This document shows positions 24,760 through 37,222 of a DNA stretch of 64,000 bases, piece after piece. Position numbers and translations under genes: made by a program. Under the pieces are notes generated by a model. It had not been told where the DNA came from. It was given only the letters and a program-made list of their open reading frames with translations, and searched no databases. The stretch is from contig OX463778.1 of NCBI GenBank assembly GCA_949825025.1, forward strand, positions 38,331,194 to 38,395,193, given 5' to 3'. This DNA is from Siphlonurus alternatus (lineage: Eukaryota; Arthropoda; Insecta; Ephemeroptera; Siphlonuridae). The first letter of the stretch is position 1. Each line of letters starts with the position of its first letter.

Positions 24760-25728
24760 CAGTTTTGAGAGTATAAAATTGGAATACATTTTGGTTAGAT
24801 AGGAGAAACGATATTTGGTACATAACTCAGGTAAAAATTAATTATAGGGTACAAACTTACCTTCAGGTGTTGGCCAAGTCAGGGGCTACATACTTCGAGA
24901 GAAATTGTTCACATCCAGTCATTTCCACCCCCTGCAGGGGTGAAAATGTGTAAAAATCAAATCGTGCCCAAAAATTTTAAAAACTGAGAATTTTAAATAA
25001 AAAAATATTTGAAATTCAGTGGTGAATTTTTAAAGGGTAAAACTACCCTGTTTCATCCCTAAACAATCCTAAAATAAATTATTTTTCATTATAAAATTTT
25101 TTAATTGTCAGATTAGTGTTTTCCATGATCAAATTTATATAAAACCATTTAAAATGTAAATTTAAGAATAAAGGGTAAAACAACCACTCCGACAACCCCC
25201 TACTGAAGGTGTCTATTTTTAAAAATTTGAATATGGGGAACACGAATCTGACAATTTTTTTTAAAAATTAATATTTGTTTATTTTAGGGTTGTTTTGGGA
25301 TGAAACAGGGTAGTTTCATCTTTCAAAAATTCACCATTAAATTTTGCAAATATTTTTTAATTTCAAATTCTTATAGTTTTTAGAATTTTTGGGCATGATT
25401 TGATTTTAACACATTTTCACCCCTGCAGGGGGTGGAAATGACTGGACGTGAACAATTTCTCCCGAAGTAAGTAGCCCTTGACTTGGCCAACACCTGAAGG
25501 TAAGTTTGTACCCTAGAATTTATTTTTTTATTTTATTTTATTATATTTCCCTCATGAGTACATAAATAACAAGTCAAAGGCAGGAGATTTACAAACAGTC
25601 CAATAAGAACAAATCACTTCCCGGAAGAAGCGCAGCAAATTATTTTACATGAGTTATGGGCTAAATATTGTTTCTCCTAGATCTAGCCAATGTATTCCAA
25701 TTTTATGCTCTCAAAAGTTAAAACTGTA
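24760..25728. mobile_element. Outer foldback split by a nested foldback and a retroposon fragment
   Basis: AGTTTTGAGAGTATAAAATT and GGAATACATTTTGGTTAG on the left mirror segments at 25665-25728 on the right. Between the arms lie a complete TA-flanked foldback (24845-25515) and an AT-rich retroposon-like piece (about 25516-25650), so the outer element is the oldest of three layers. Confidence 0.7.
24845..25515. mobile_element. TA-flanked foldback element, about 670 bp
   Basis: The ends GGGTACAAACTTACCTTCAG and reverse complement are bounded by TA. The arms share GTGTTGGCCAAGTCA, CCCCTGCAGGGGTGAAAATG and ACCCTGTTTCATCCC, and the spacer is around 25070-25260. TA bounding suggests a Tc1/mariner-type target, as an inference. 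No coding capacity. Confidence 0.85.
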
Positions 25729-27080
25729 TAAAGTTCATACATATATAGTAAATTAGATATTTAATTAAGTGATGAAATTGCAATGATGGGATTACCTGAT
25801 ATCATTATGAATGATCGGAAGAAGGTTTGGTATGAATTTCATTTTTTATATTTTTTTATTACATACTTTAGATTTAGATTACAACATATTTATTTACTTT
25901 CTCTTGTAACTGCAGTATTTAATTCAAACATAGGCAAAAAACTTATAGGAGTACGACAATAGAAAAAGAAGGAAATTAATATATAATCATATTGTGCAGT
26001 ATATACTATTAACATAATATGTACATGCGTATACGAAGACCAGAATCAGCTAATAAAATAAAATCTAACCATAAAATCCAACTAAATATATGCGTAAATG
26101 ACATGTAAATAGTAAATGTTAAATATATATATATATATATATATTCTTGGATTTTTTTTACATCATTGGGAGAGGCGATTGGGGATGCCCCTCCCCCAAA
26201 GTCACAAAGTATTTTGAAGTTATTACCACCTGCCGCCCCTCTCCTCCCTCCCCAAATTTAACAGTGCGAGATAGGGCCCCGCCCCCTCTCAGAGCCGCGC
26301 GTTGGATCCACCCTTGATCACATTAAAGTAAATCTATTCTTGATTATCTCATACAGTGCAGTTAACAAGATAAAAGTACTAATATGATAATTAAAAAAAA
26401 AAAAAAAATCCCTTATGAAAGAAAAAAATAATTCTCTACAGTAAAAATACCATATGCAACATGCAACAATATGTAGTGTATATATTATTATAATAATTAA
26501 ATATAATACATCGTATTAAATGTATTTCTTTTTAATTAAAGTTAAAGATGCAGTTTACTGTGACATGAATGGCAACAGTACATATTACATAATATTATAT
26601 TGGTTAACATTTAAATGCTATATAGCTGCATATAATAGTTTATTATAAAAAAACACTGGAAAGAGTAACAAATCTAACAATTTTTCACACATTGTATTAA
26701 CTACAGTATATTAATATTGTTTAATTAATTATAATTCATTCTTCCTTATTTAGTATTTTTTATTAATTTACCCGTGTATACAATTAAAAATGCGGCGGCG
26801 TAGGGGTTTCCGTGTTTTTTCAGAATCGAAACTGTACCTACCTTTTATTTATTTGTTTGTTTCGCCAAAGATTTTATAGTCATCAATATTGTAATATTTT
26901 GAGCATGACAGTCGCATGTGTTTTAGAGATTTCTTCGTACTCTCCGTTCATTACGTTTTATCTTTATCAGCCACTACTGTGAAATTAATTCGTGGTTCTT
27001 CAGGGAAATAAAATCCCCGTGATTGCAAAATATAAATAATGATGATAAATAAAAATAATAATGAAAATATGCTCAGCAGG
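25729..27080. other. AT-rich stretch with a degraded GC-rich patch at 26150-26320
   Basis: The patch (GGGGATGCCCCTCCCCC, GCGCGTTGGATCCACCC) resembles the subterminal sequence of hAT-type non-autonomous elements, but no pair of ends was found. A (TA)n run is at 26119-26143 and a poly(A) run near 26393. No gene. Confidence 0.35.
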
Positions 27081-27520
27081 AACAGCAGAAAGTCAAGCAG
27101 CAGTGGCATCCACGTGCATACTGCGTGTATAACGGTGGAATCTATCCCACGGTATTTAAATCCCCTCAGCCCCTGACGTCACAAAAAGAGAAAGTTCGCA
27201 ACCCTCTTCACGTCGCCTGACAGTGTCCAAATAACTCACCATGAAAATATTATATATTTACAATTTTACGGTTTAAACTCGAACAATGAAACCTAGATAT
27301 CCGATGCTGTAAATAGATTAAGTTTTGGTTGTTATTTCGCCAGCCTCGAGTGGTGAACTCTGATCGCGTCACGTTCAGCTTCTCTCGCCCGTGGCACCAG
27401 CACTGCGGATCTTCGTTAGAGCAAACATAGAAGTCTCCTGTAGCATCACAAGTAAGCTGATTATTTGTGTACTGCAAAATTTTATCAACAACATTTCGTT
27501 TTTGTGAAACCATTCAATGT
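27081..27520 (-). other. GC-richer block with a possible coding segment on the minus strand
   Basis: The minus strand is open at 27250-27513 for 87 codons, with a cysteine cluster (CDATGDFYVCSNEDPQCWCHG). AG-ending acceptor-like sites (ATTTTGCAG, GCTACAG) precede it. I do not recognise the product and found no matching donor, so it may be an exon of an unknown gene or chance. The neighbouring 27110-27230 has TATTTAAATCCCCTCAGC and TGACGTCAC. Confidence 0.2.
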
Positions 27521-27849
27521 AACTTTTAATTATAATTGGATCCATGCTATGGAGTAATATACACCATGAAATTAGTAGAGGTAGAATAAAATTATGTTCG
27601 CATTTATTTCGTAACTGGTTAAATTTAATATTTAAAATTAAATTTAAAAAACAACTTTACTAAATTAGAAGTATCATATTATTTAGGAGCAAGATTTCAA
27701 TTAACAAATTGCTGTCCTTTTCTTTTTTTTTTTTTTTTAGTAGCCTTTTAGCTTGAATGTATTTAAGTATTTTTGATCCTTTTGAGTGTAAAAACATTTT
27801 AAAGTAAGTCACCCATTGAATCAATGGATCAATCAGAAAGTTCGTTTGT

Positions 27850-27965
27850 TTATTTTATTTATTTCACACAAGATGTAATAAAACCGAGTAGGGTTACTAA
27901 GGGTTAGCAACAAATTTCCAGAGGCACTATTATATCACAGCAATGTCCACTAGCTATCCTCACCA
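27850..27965 (-). mobile_element. Probable retroposon 3' tail (minus strand)
   Basis: Read on the minus strand, a body with CTCTGGAAATTTGTTGCTAA and AACCCTACTCGG ends in AAATAAATAAAATAAAC, the arrangement of a LINE/SINE 3' end. Family unknown. Confidence 0.35.
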
Positions 27966-28701
27966 TAATACGACAATATTGTAGCAAAAGCCTGAGTATA
28001 ACCCTAATACATTAGTCAGAATTAAATATAGGATTTCAACAGGAGCTGTACACTACAATTATTATATAGTAGATGACATGCAGTGGCCTCTAAGTCTGTC
28101 TCTGCATGTGAAACTAATATTATACAGAGGTATAGATTTAAATGAAAGATTCAATAAATTTTTTTATCTGAAAAATCAAATATGTTGTTATGATTTGTAT
28201 TTAAAATTATTTTAAATTATACAGAGGGTAAATCATTTATCTACTCGCTCTCTTAAATCTCAGTCATTGTCAGTTCTTATAAAATAATATGTGCAATAAG
28301 AAACTTGCAAAATCCACCTTTTATATAATATTGTAGATAAATGTGAAAGCCGAGTTCATCTTTGGGCAAGAGTGAAACTCTGGGCTGGACAGTCGCTGAA
28401 TCATTGCAGCAGGTTCATGACTAGCCCCTTGGCTCGAAGATGGATTAATATTATTAACAGAAAACGATGAGAATGCGAGAAGAGGAATTTCCGTTATATT
28501 GGTTTTCTATTATAACATATAATCTGAACTGCAGGAGATCAAAAACTAAAATAATTTGAATATAATTACGTTAATTGAAAAGGTCATAGCAACATTAAAA
28601 GATTACTATATACAAAAATATGCCATGGTTATAGATATTATATTTTTTTAAGGTTAAGAAATTTAGAAATGTAAAATCAATTAAATTAAATGTTCAATAT
28701 T

Positions 28702-28751
<50 letters not shown>

Positions 28752-29438
28752 AAATGCTTATTGGTACGCGCGTGTATCTGTTAATGGATAAAATAATTCC
28801 AGATAATTAATAAAAACAATTTCTTCTTATTTTAAAATTCTATAGTTATTTTTTTTGTTTGTATATTTCAATATATTTTATAAAGATTTTAATTAAAAAG
28901 TTAGCAAAAATATGTTTTCATTTAATATTAATTTCATCAATTTCTCTGCTAAAGTATTGATTTTTGCATTGACTTTCATTTCCTTTGCGAACGTTTACCT
29001 TCCAAGAAAATGAACACTAATAAATTTGAAGCTATTTGATACACCTTTGCCCCTGGTCTGCTGTGCTGGGCATTTACTTAGCCAATTTTAATATTAGATA
29101 AATAGTTGTATTTTTTTTATTATTATTAAAACGCGTTGGACAGTTGGTGCTCCTGTGCTGTCATCTTCTGGCGAGGGAAGTTTCAAGGATAAAGGGTGTA
29201 CGTAAGATATATGAAGAGTTTTAAAATTAATATGAACTTGACATCCTTTCAAAGGAGTTTTATAAAGTAATTAAAAAACTTTTTATGAGTTTTAATGTTA
29301 ACAGCTATTATTTGTAATAAACTTTGCTATTTTTAGTGTTTGTTTTAGAAATGAAATGAAAATAATTTATAAATGTATATTAACTGGCTCATTTTTAAAT
29401 TTTCATGTTTCAAAGTAGCATGGTCGTTATAAATATTA
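27966..29438. other. AT-rich stretch with a (TA)n array at 28704-28742
   Basis: The TA microsatellite is about 38 bp. A GC-richer patch at 28365-28450 has no recognisable content. No gene. Confidence 0.45.
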
Positions 29439-29535
29439 TTTGATTTGATTTGATGTGTTTATTGGATCCAATACAGAAACTCCTTTCGAGAACACCCCAT
29501 GAAATTTTAACTGCACATTTTCCCTTAGGCTAATC
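29439..29535 (-). mobile_element. Retroposon 3' end with (ATCAA)n tail, minus strand
   Basis: On the minus strand it reads TTTCTGTATTGGATCCAATA, then AACACATCAAATCAAATCAA. The same 3' end occurs on the plus strand at 31425-31470, so the two are copies of one family. Body and 5' ends are not defined. Confidence 0.65.
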
Positions 29536-30071
29536 AGAATTATGAAATAAAATTAATTCAGGGTAGATAACAATACATATAGTTTTATTTTGAGATAATC
29601 ACTCTATTTTAGATCTAACTATGATAAACATGTAAAACTGAGATTTTATATGAAATTTCACGGAAAAGTACTCAAATTTAAGTGGTTTATTCGTCAACTT
29701 CTACATATACAAATACAAACATTGATAATGCAAGCACTTTGAATGTGGATGGTTACATTAAAATATTTTATCTTATTGTGTGCATGGAGTCGTAGTTTTA
29801 ATAATATATTATATGGAATAAAGTCAGATCAACAGTAGGTGTACACTTTGCAAAGCTTAAACAAATTAATGCTATGGATGTTAATTTCATTAATAAGGAA
29901 TGTATACATGTAAAATAAATTATTTTTTTCTACCATTAAAATTAAGGGTGGGTGTTTTTGTGAATTATAATATTATATATAATATAATATTATAATAATA
30001 TAATATAATATAATAAACACAAAATAATATTTTGTGTTTATTTGTTATATTTATTATAGTTATTTGACATA

Positions 30072-30250
30072 TATCGGGCAGTAGTGTCATGGTTGCGCAT
30101 TATATTTACAATCGGATGGTCGTGAGTTCCATCTAATTCCCCACCGTATTTTCTCTTATATAGTATATATAGAACACTCATGTGTCTGGGGCGAGGTGAT
30201 TGATCACATCGTCCATCAATTGCTGACAATTCTGACTCCGTTTTTCATAT
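30072..30250 (+). mobile_element. tRNA-derived SINE (plus strand)
   Basis: GGGCAGTAGTGTCATGGTTG at about 30076 resembles the 5' part of a tRNA including an A box, and GTCGTGAGTTCCATCT at 30119-30134 resembles a degenerate B box. The downstream body (GGGGCGAGGTGATTGATC) has moderate GC content. It lies next to an AATAT-rich palindromic patch (29970-30050). A relationship to the other SINEs here was not established. Confidence 0.5.
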
Positions 30251-31424
30251 TCATTACTTAACAATTGCTGAGATAGCTGTGGATCATGGTCACCCTGATG
30301 GTTGGAAGGGAGCAAGGGACTGACTTACAAATTAGAAGGGACCCACATGAGAATCGTAAGCCACTCTAAGTCAACGACAATACCTTCTCTATGTTCAGTT
30401 AATAATGCATTTTAAACTATAGTAATCAAATAAAATACTAGTGGTTGTTTCCAGTGTAAACGAGACACGATCGAGAGTCTACTTGCGGGCATTTGTTTTA
30501 AAACTTATAGTGAACCTCACAGAATATAATGTATAATGTGATATTAATTTCATTCTTAAATATTTTACACTGTTGTTTAACTACATAGATGTTTTAAAAA
30601 TACCTGAAAATTATTTTTTTTTTAAAAAAGTGTGTTTTTGTTATTTTTATTAAAATGAGGAACAATATATTGCGACTTGCATTGGAAGAAAGTTCTCTCA
30701 ATTAATTCGTTTTAATCTGTGTTCATTCTTGCAATAACAACAATTATAGAAGCAGAATTAATTCCATCTAATTCCCTATTATATTATCTCTTAACACTAC
30801 TAGTAGGTATAATTTGCATGGATTTTGAACGTAGAAAACTTAGGGAATAAATAATATATACATCACTATTATTACCAGCGGAATTTACATTTGAATTATT
30901 AAGCATTAATTCAAAATATAGCTCACAACTTCAAACTGAGTATTCATCAAGAATATACAGTAATTTCAGGATTAGATGAAAATAATACTTTAGACAAGAA
31001 TTTTCTTGAATACTTTTATTTCATTTTCTTAGCAGTAAAACATTTTAATTAAATCTTAAAATTAATTAATAATAATGTTGTTTTTTTCTTTCTTCAAAAT
31101 TATTAAGAAGACAATGAAAAAATGCCTTTGATACTAAAATGTTTTTATTATTGTTTATTATGTTTAGGTTGCAAAATTTTTGGTATCTTTTAAAAGTAAA
31201 AAATTCATTACCTAAAATTCTATAATTAATGAAATTACCATGGGTTTATTTAACTTTATTTACAGTGTCGTTTTACGTCAGTTAAAACGTTATTTGTTTG
31301 GCAAAATATCAACAAGAAAACTTACAATTAGTTTACATACTCAATGTTTGTCGTATTTTATTTTATATGTTTTAGGACTTTAACTATTATAATATTATGT
31401 ATAATATGTATCTATCAATGTATC
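30251..31424. other. AT-rich stretch, no gene seen
   Basis: 30280-30370 has a GC-richer patch that may belong to the SINE before it. Nothing else is supported. Confidence 0.4.
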
Positions 31425-31470
31425 CATAACAAGGACTTTCTGTATTGAATCCAATAAACAAATCAAATAT
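31425..31470 (+). mobile_element. Retroposon 3' end with ATCAA-type tail, plus strand
   Basis: Reads GGACTTTCTGTATTGAATCC, then AATAAACAAATCAAATATAA; same family as 29439-29535 (minus). Confidence 0.6.
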
Positions 31471-31572
31471 AATCAAGAGGTATATAGCACTCTATGAATT
31501 TTTTTTTGAGAGTTCTAGGAACTTACTGATTAAATATAAATTAATATTGTAATATTAAATTTCTTAGATTAT

Positions 31573-32237
31573 TGTCAAGAGTGCGTGTGTTCTTGACTAC
31601 ACAACAGAAATATATAATTTCTATTTCACAAAAAGTTATACAATAACATCCAGCCAAGATTATTTTAAAATAAACTTATTGACTGGTGCATGAGATACAT
31701 TCACAGCTGATTCTTGGAACATCAAGTTTTTCACGTTTGAAATAAAAATTAATTAATTTTTACAAAAACATTGTAAAACTTTTAAATAGTATAAATACGC
31801 AGCTCGGACTATATTATAGTGCTAAAACATATTATATAATATAGTTTACAGTCACACACTGATTCAAAATTAAACTTTGTCTAAATAATTATTATATAAA
31901 ATAAAATATATTATAGTTTATTATTTCTTAATGAATTTCTATAAGATAGCCCTTGCTAATATTTCCTATATTTTTCCTGTAATGTGCATTTCAAAGTTCA
32001 ATTACAAATCAATATAATTATATTTTAATTACCAATTTAATTACATTTTAAGTACTGTGTAATTGAAAAAGTATAAAGTACACTTGAATCTTTTCAATTT
32101 CTTAACAATGGGCGATTGTTGTCATTTTCTGTCAAGAGTGCGTGCGTTCTTGAGTTCATCAGGGGAAATAGAAAAAAAAAATAGAATCAGCTGATTCTTG
32201 GAACACTCACGTTTCAAATAAAAATGACAACAACAAT
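31573..32237 (+). repeat. Two related short repeats about 555 bp apart
   Basis: TGTCAAGAGTGCGTG(T/C)GTTC begins at 31573 and at 32130, and CAGCTGATTCTTGGAACA follows at 31703 and 32188. The second copy is compact (about 120 bp) and is bounded by ATTGTTGTCATTTT and its inverse (32115-32128 and 32221-32237), suggesting a small TIR element. The first copy has about 70 bp of extra sequence. Confidence 0.6.
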
Positions 32238-35200
32238 TGTAAGTTGCAGAGAGTATCCATACAATGCATGAACATTATTTCACCTCAAAGTGAATTTGTA
32301 GTGCATCTTTACAATGTTTTTTTACTTCATTTTTTAATATTATTTTAATGTTATTTTTTAAAGTGAGTTCTTCTTTATTTTCTTCATCACTGCATTGATA
32401 ACTTTCTTTTGACTTTTGATATTTACCCACTCAATGGCCTGCCCACTTGACACCAGGCTATGCAGTATATCGAATGAGAGTGACCATTGCAGAAAATGGA
32501 TAAAAGAAAAATGAGAATTAAAGAACTAAACTTTAAATTCTTGACTCCAAATATTAAATATACGCATGAATACACTTCAAATATATTATATTCAAAGTCA
32601 TATGAACTTTATTGTTGTGGTTATAGAAAAAACTCACCTTTGTACTGTATAACTTTGTGATAAACGATAACCTGTGTCAACGTCCTGCTTCTTCAACGGT
32701 GTGCATAATTAACATTATTACATAAATAAATTGAACGAGATACAATAGAGAAATACGAGGTTACCTGAGAATATGGTTGCCATTTCACTAAAAATTATTG
32801 TCTTACCAAGTCACTTGATAACCGTCTAAGAAAATTAACGTTAATTATCTGTATGCTTGACATTATTTTGTATAATATTATTAATTTTTCCTTCTGAAAA
32901 CGTTTATTTATTTTGAGTGACGATGAATAATTTTCCACATTTTTTGTTTTCATATTAAATCCATTATTCCAATCGAATTCACTGCGTTGTGACAACCATA
33001 TCATAGCGTTAACAAGCATAACAATAATGTCACATCAAGTGAATATTCGCTATTCGCAGCGAGTTGTCCTAGAAAAAAAAACACCTGCCACCATTTAAAT
33101 TAGAATATATGGATGAGATTATACACTTTGACGTGATGCAAATTGCTGCTGTGAAATCACACGCTCATCATTTTTTGTTGTCAAAAAGGGAACAAGGCTG
33201 TCATTTTGTGCAAAAATTATCCTATACAATGTCTCACTATATAAGCAAATCCACGTTCATATATTTTTTATACCTTTATGAGGGATTTTTTATTTTGTCA
33301 TAAATATGATGAATATATTATTGTTATAACTAGGAAATATTTTTTTCAAAAGGGATATATCCCTGAGAGCTCGTTTAAAACATTTTTTTGCAGCAGAATT
33401 GTACACTCTTTTATTTATTTCTCTTGTGGCTCTACATAATACAACATAGCGAGGTAAGAAACTTAGAAAATACCTTAAAATTAAACAAAACACTATATTG
33501 CATAATCTTAAAATTAGTAGTAAAAGTTTACAAAGACATGCATATACATAAAACATTATTGTAATTTTTGTAACTATTTTTCAATAAAATGTGTATATAA
33601 GTTATTATAAAAACAGATAATTAACACAATTTATTATAATTAAATATATGATGGTAAATTATTAAAAGAAACTCAGTGTATATTGTAATAAATACAAAAT
33701 GTTACATATATATTAATTTTTAGATAGAAAGAAATAACAACATCGTTATAATTTTTACCTATTTTACCTCTCAATTTGTCTCCAAAAAATTAGTCAGTGC
33801 AACAGTTAGATTAAGTTTAATTAGTAATTCAAACGGGTCAATAAAACCATGTTAATCTTAATTAAAGATATTACTTTGCTCCACCACGCATCTCCCTGAT
33901 GACACCTTAAGTCTTTTATCTAATTATATAATAAGGCTTGAGTGACAAGGGGTGACCTAGTTAGCTTTTGATTGACTTGTTATACCGGCTTTAACATGTA
34001 TTAGAAGAGAGGGAAAGAGAGAGTGGCGGATCTAAAGTGTGTATAATATCAAACGAGCCCTCCTCTACGCTACACATGTTACGATTTTACTGCAGCACTT
34101 AATTAATTCCCTTTCATCATGCAAGGGTTCTTTTTGGTTTAATTACAATCTTAAAATCAGATGTTTTGTGTAAAGATACATTTCAATTTTACTACAAATA
34201 GAAATTATAGTATAAATACGTACATTATATTACTGTAAAATAGTTCAATAAAAACAAGAAATATATCAATAAAAAATTTATTTGAATACTAGTGAGGTAA
34301 CAATATTTTAATTCAATATGAGTATTTGAATTTAAAAAAATTAAAATTAACATTCTTATTTTTTTCAGAAATTTAAAAAAAAAAAAAAAAACGCTAAAAA
34401 ATTACTTGTCATGTTTCTGATTTTTTAAAGCTCTATTTATTCTGACTCAATGATCATAATTTTGAAATGCGAACTCCCTAATTACTACATAATCTACATA
34501 CATTTATCATTCTGTTTAGAAGCTAGTTTCAAAGAGTAAATCCTAGTAAAAAAGAAATAAAAAAGTTTGTAGTGGTTTTGACAGTTACGTTTTGTTTGTT
34601 AGCAAATCAAATAGTGGCAGCAAAGTTCTTTGTGTACCGGCAAATTAGCATACACAAAAAATGTTGTACCAACAGTTGCAAATTAGTTGAACTTTCCAAC
34701 AAAAAAATACCAATGCATGAATAGGATAAATATGTTTATCAAAGTCTTTGATTTTCTTCTTTTTTTTTTTGTGTTTTAGTATTGCATTTTCTTATTAGCT
34801 ACGTATATTACAGCACATATTTGCTGTAAAAAAAAAATACACTGGGAGTTTACATTTAGTAAAACCATGGCATTATTGGAGTTTAGGAGGATTAATCCAT
34901 TAAAAAAAAATCTTCTTAAACGGAAGTTCTTAGAAATAAATATATATTATATATATATAATTATAATATATTATATTTAATTATTTATGCGTTCTAAAAT
35001 TCTAACCTTTCTTTTAATCACATTTTTTTAATATTAAAATATAATGAATTATTTTTAAAAAAATTTGATTAAAAAATATATATATTAAGAAATTTAGAGT
35101 GCAAAATAATTTAAAATCAAATCTTCGTGGGCTCTGCAGCTGATGGTCTTCATTACTGCCCGCAATGACCACCTCTAACCCCCCCCCCTCCTGCAAACAA

Positions 35201-35530
35201 CGCCCAGAACACATTTATTTTGAGTGCAGGATTATTATATTATTAAAGGCGATGCTCTATGCTACAAAAATTTTCCATTACATGTTCTTGTAATAAAATG
35301 AATTCAGGAGTAATAATCATATCGGGAATGTTTTTCATTGTTACATTCGTAATCTTTTTATTATCCTTTGAGATCTGTTGATAGTGGCAAGGAAAATTAA
35401 AATACACAAAAATATTTAATTAATCAAAGTATCTATTTTTTTATTAATCTTTGGAATAATTAAAAACACAATTCCTAGTATTAACAGAACTAGTTATATG
35501 TTTACTATTCATATTTAAGGTACTGTTTGG

Positions 35531-35570
<40 letters not shown>

Positions 35571-36955
35571 CCACAAAATTAACTTTAACATATTATTAAA
35601 TATGCATAAATTTTTTGTTGCTTTATTATTTTAAAAAATTTATCATAAAATATAATAATTAAAAAGAAACAAAAAATATTTGCCACATAAAATTGCTACA
35701 TTAAACCAGACAAAACATTATATATAAAAACAGCTCTTCTTTATTGTTATATTTTATGTCGCTAACTAGGTTTTCTGTTTGCCTTCAACACAATTGAAAT
35801 TAATAAAATCCCTAACTACTTTCTCTGGGGCACCAAAGCAATACGGAAGATTATAACTATGACTGTATCAAACTTTAAACAAAATTTTGACTGTTAAATT
35901 AAGGTATATAAAATTTTGTTAAATCTATATTATGAACCCCACGTTTTAACCCACAGGAAGTTATAAATGTATAACAAAAGAGACAATGAAACGGTTTTTC
36001 ATTACTCGACGCTATATTTTATATTCCCATTGTAAGGCGATCAATGTAAGTGCTGTTAGCATCGTTGTAGTAATTAAAAAATTACTTACCCTTTCTCTAG
36101 ACCACTTAGGCTCATTTATTTAGAACCATACTTTTTTAGATGCCTTATATTTAGGCAGCCATTTGAACATGCACATGCACCTCATCCCATACTTATATCG
36201 AAACTTCTACCATTGAAAAAAACTTCAGAACCAATCAAAGACACGTGTTACAATTCATAAGTGAAGATTGAGAGAGTGCAAACGTGAATAAATAATATGT
36301 AATTTTTTATTAACAAATTAATTACAACACCTCTGTAAAAAGAGGACGGAAAGATGCTGATCGTTTTGTTGAAAGGTATATACGTAGAGAGTTGATGATA
36401 GTCGATTTTCTTGAGTGATCATCTAGAAAGTAAATAAATAGTCGTTATTCTCTCTCTTTCTCTTACTCGCACTCTCTCCCAGCACTCTCTTTCAGATTAC
36501 ACTAGAAAATTTGAACATTATTTTCAATTTCAAGTGCAATTTTTCATGAAAATATACAAATTTATAATAATTAGGAAGACTTTTGTTTTTGTTTTTTTCC
36601 CCTCTACGCGTATAAGATCATTCGACTGTGAAAAATGAAATTGGACAAAAGATATACTGCTTTAAACTTAACACACACACAAGAAAAAAAAATCTTAACT
36701 TTTTTTTGTGTGTATCGTTTAAAATGAAGACAAACTTTTATGAACAGAAAATTTTGTCATGTAAAAAAAATACTTCATGGCTCTATTAAGGAAGAAAAGA
36801 AACAAACCAGTAAATAAAAATGTTAATGTTATGGAGAAAAATTGTACCGATAAACAAACATGATGTTTGAAAAAATATATAAATGGTTGGAAGTGCACAT
36901 TAATGTCATTGTTTACTAAAATATAAAAATAAACGATATAATATTGTCACGTTTA
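32238..36955. other. Long AT-rich stretch, no gene seen
   Basis: Nearly 5 kb without recognisable coding sequence. Present are a poly(T) run of about 40 (35529-35568), a C-rich patch near 35178, and GAGTGGCGGATCTAAAGTG near 34021, which resembles a hAT element end but has no partner. Short ORFs at 33109-33303 and 33290-33556 match nothing I know. Confidence 0.45.
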
Positions 36956-37222
36956 GGGTAGAGCGCCCTGAGGCTAGCCAACAACGGGTGGTCAAGCTTA
37001 GGATAGCTCTAACCCCCGCACACCACTGTGTACTACCTGCTTTGATCATCACATCATGTAGCGAGCTGGGTTGCATGATGCATGGTTAGAGACTTTCGGC
37101 TGAAATGTGAAACTGCTTGAGTTGCAAATTCACGCTGCTGCTGTGAGGCGCCTTCGCCCAGCTCGAGGTAGATTGAAGATGGGAGTCACTAGCGATGATC
37201 GTGCTTTAGGGCACTCTTAATT
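36956..37222. other. GC-rich block, possibly an old SINE or conserved element
   Basis: About 265 bp markedly richer in GC than the surroundings, with sharp edges: GAGCGCCCTGAGGCTAGCC on the left and CTTTAGGGCACTC on the right. It contains GAGCTGGGTTGCATGATG and, further on, CGCCCAGCTCG, a possible inverted pair. No ORF or RNA family recognised. Confidence 0.4.
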
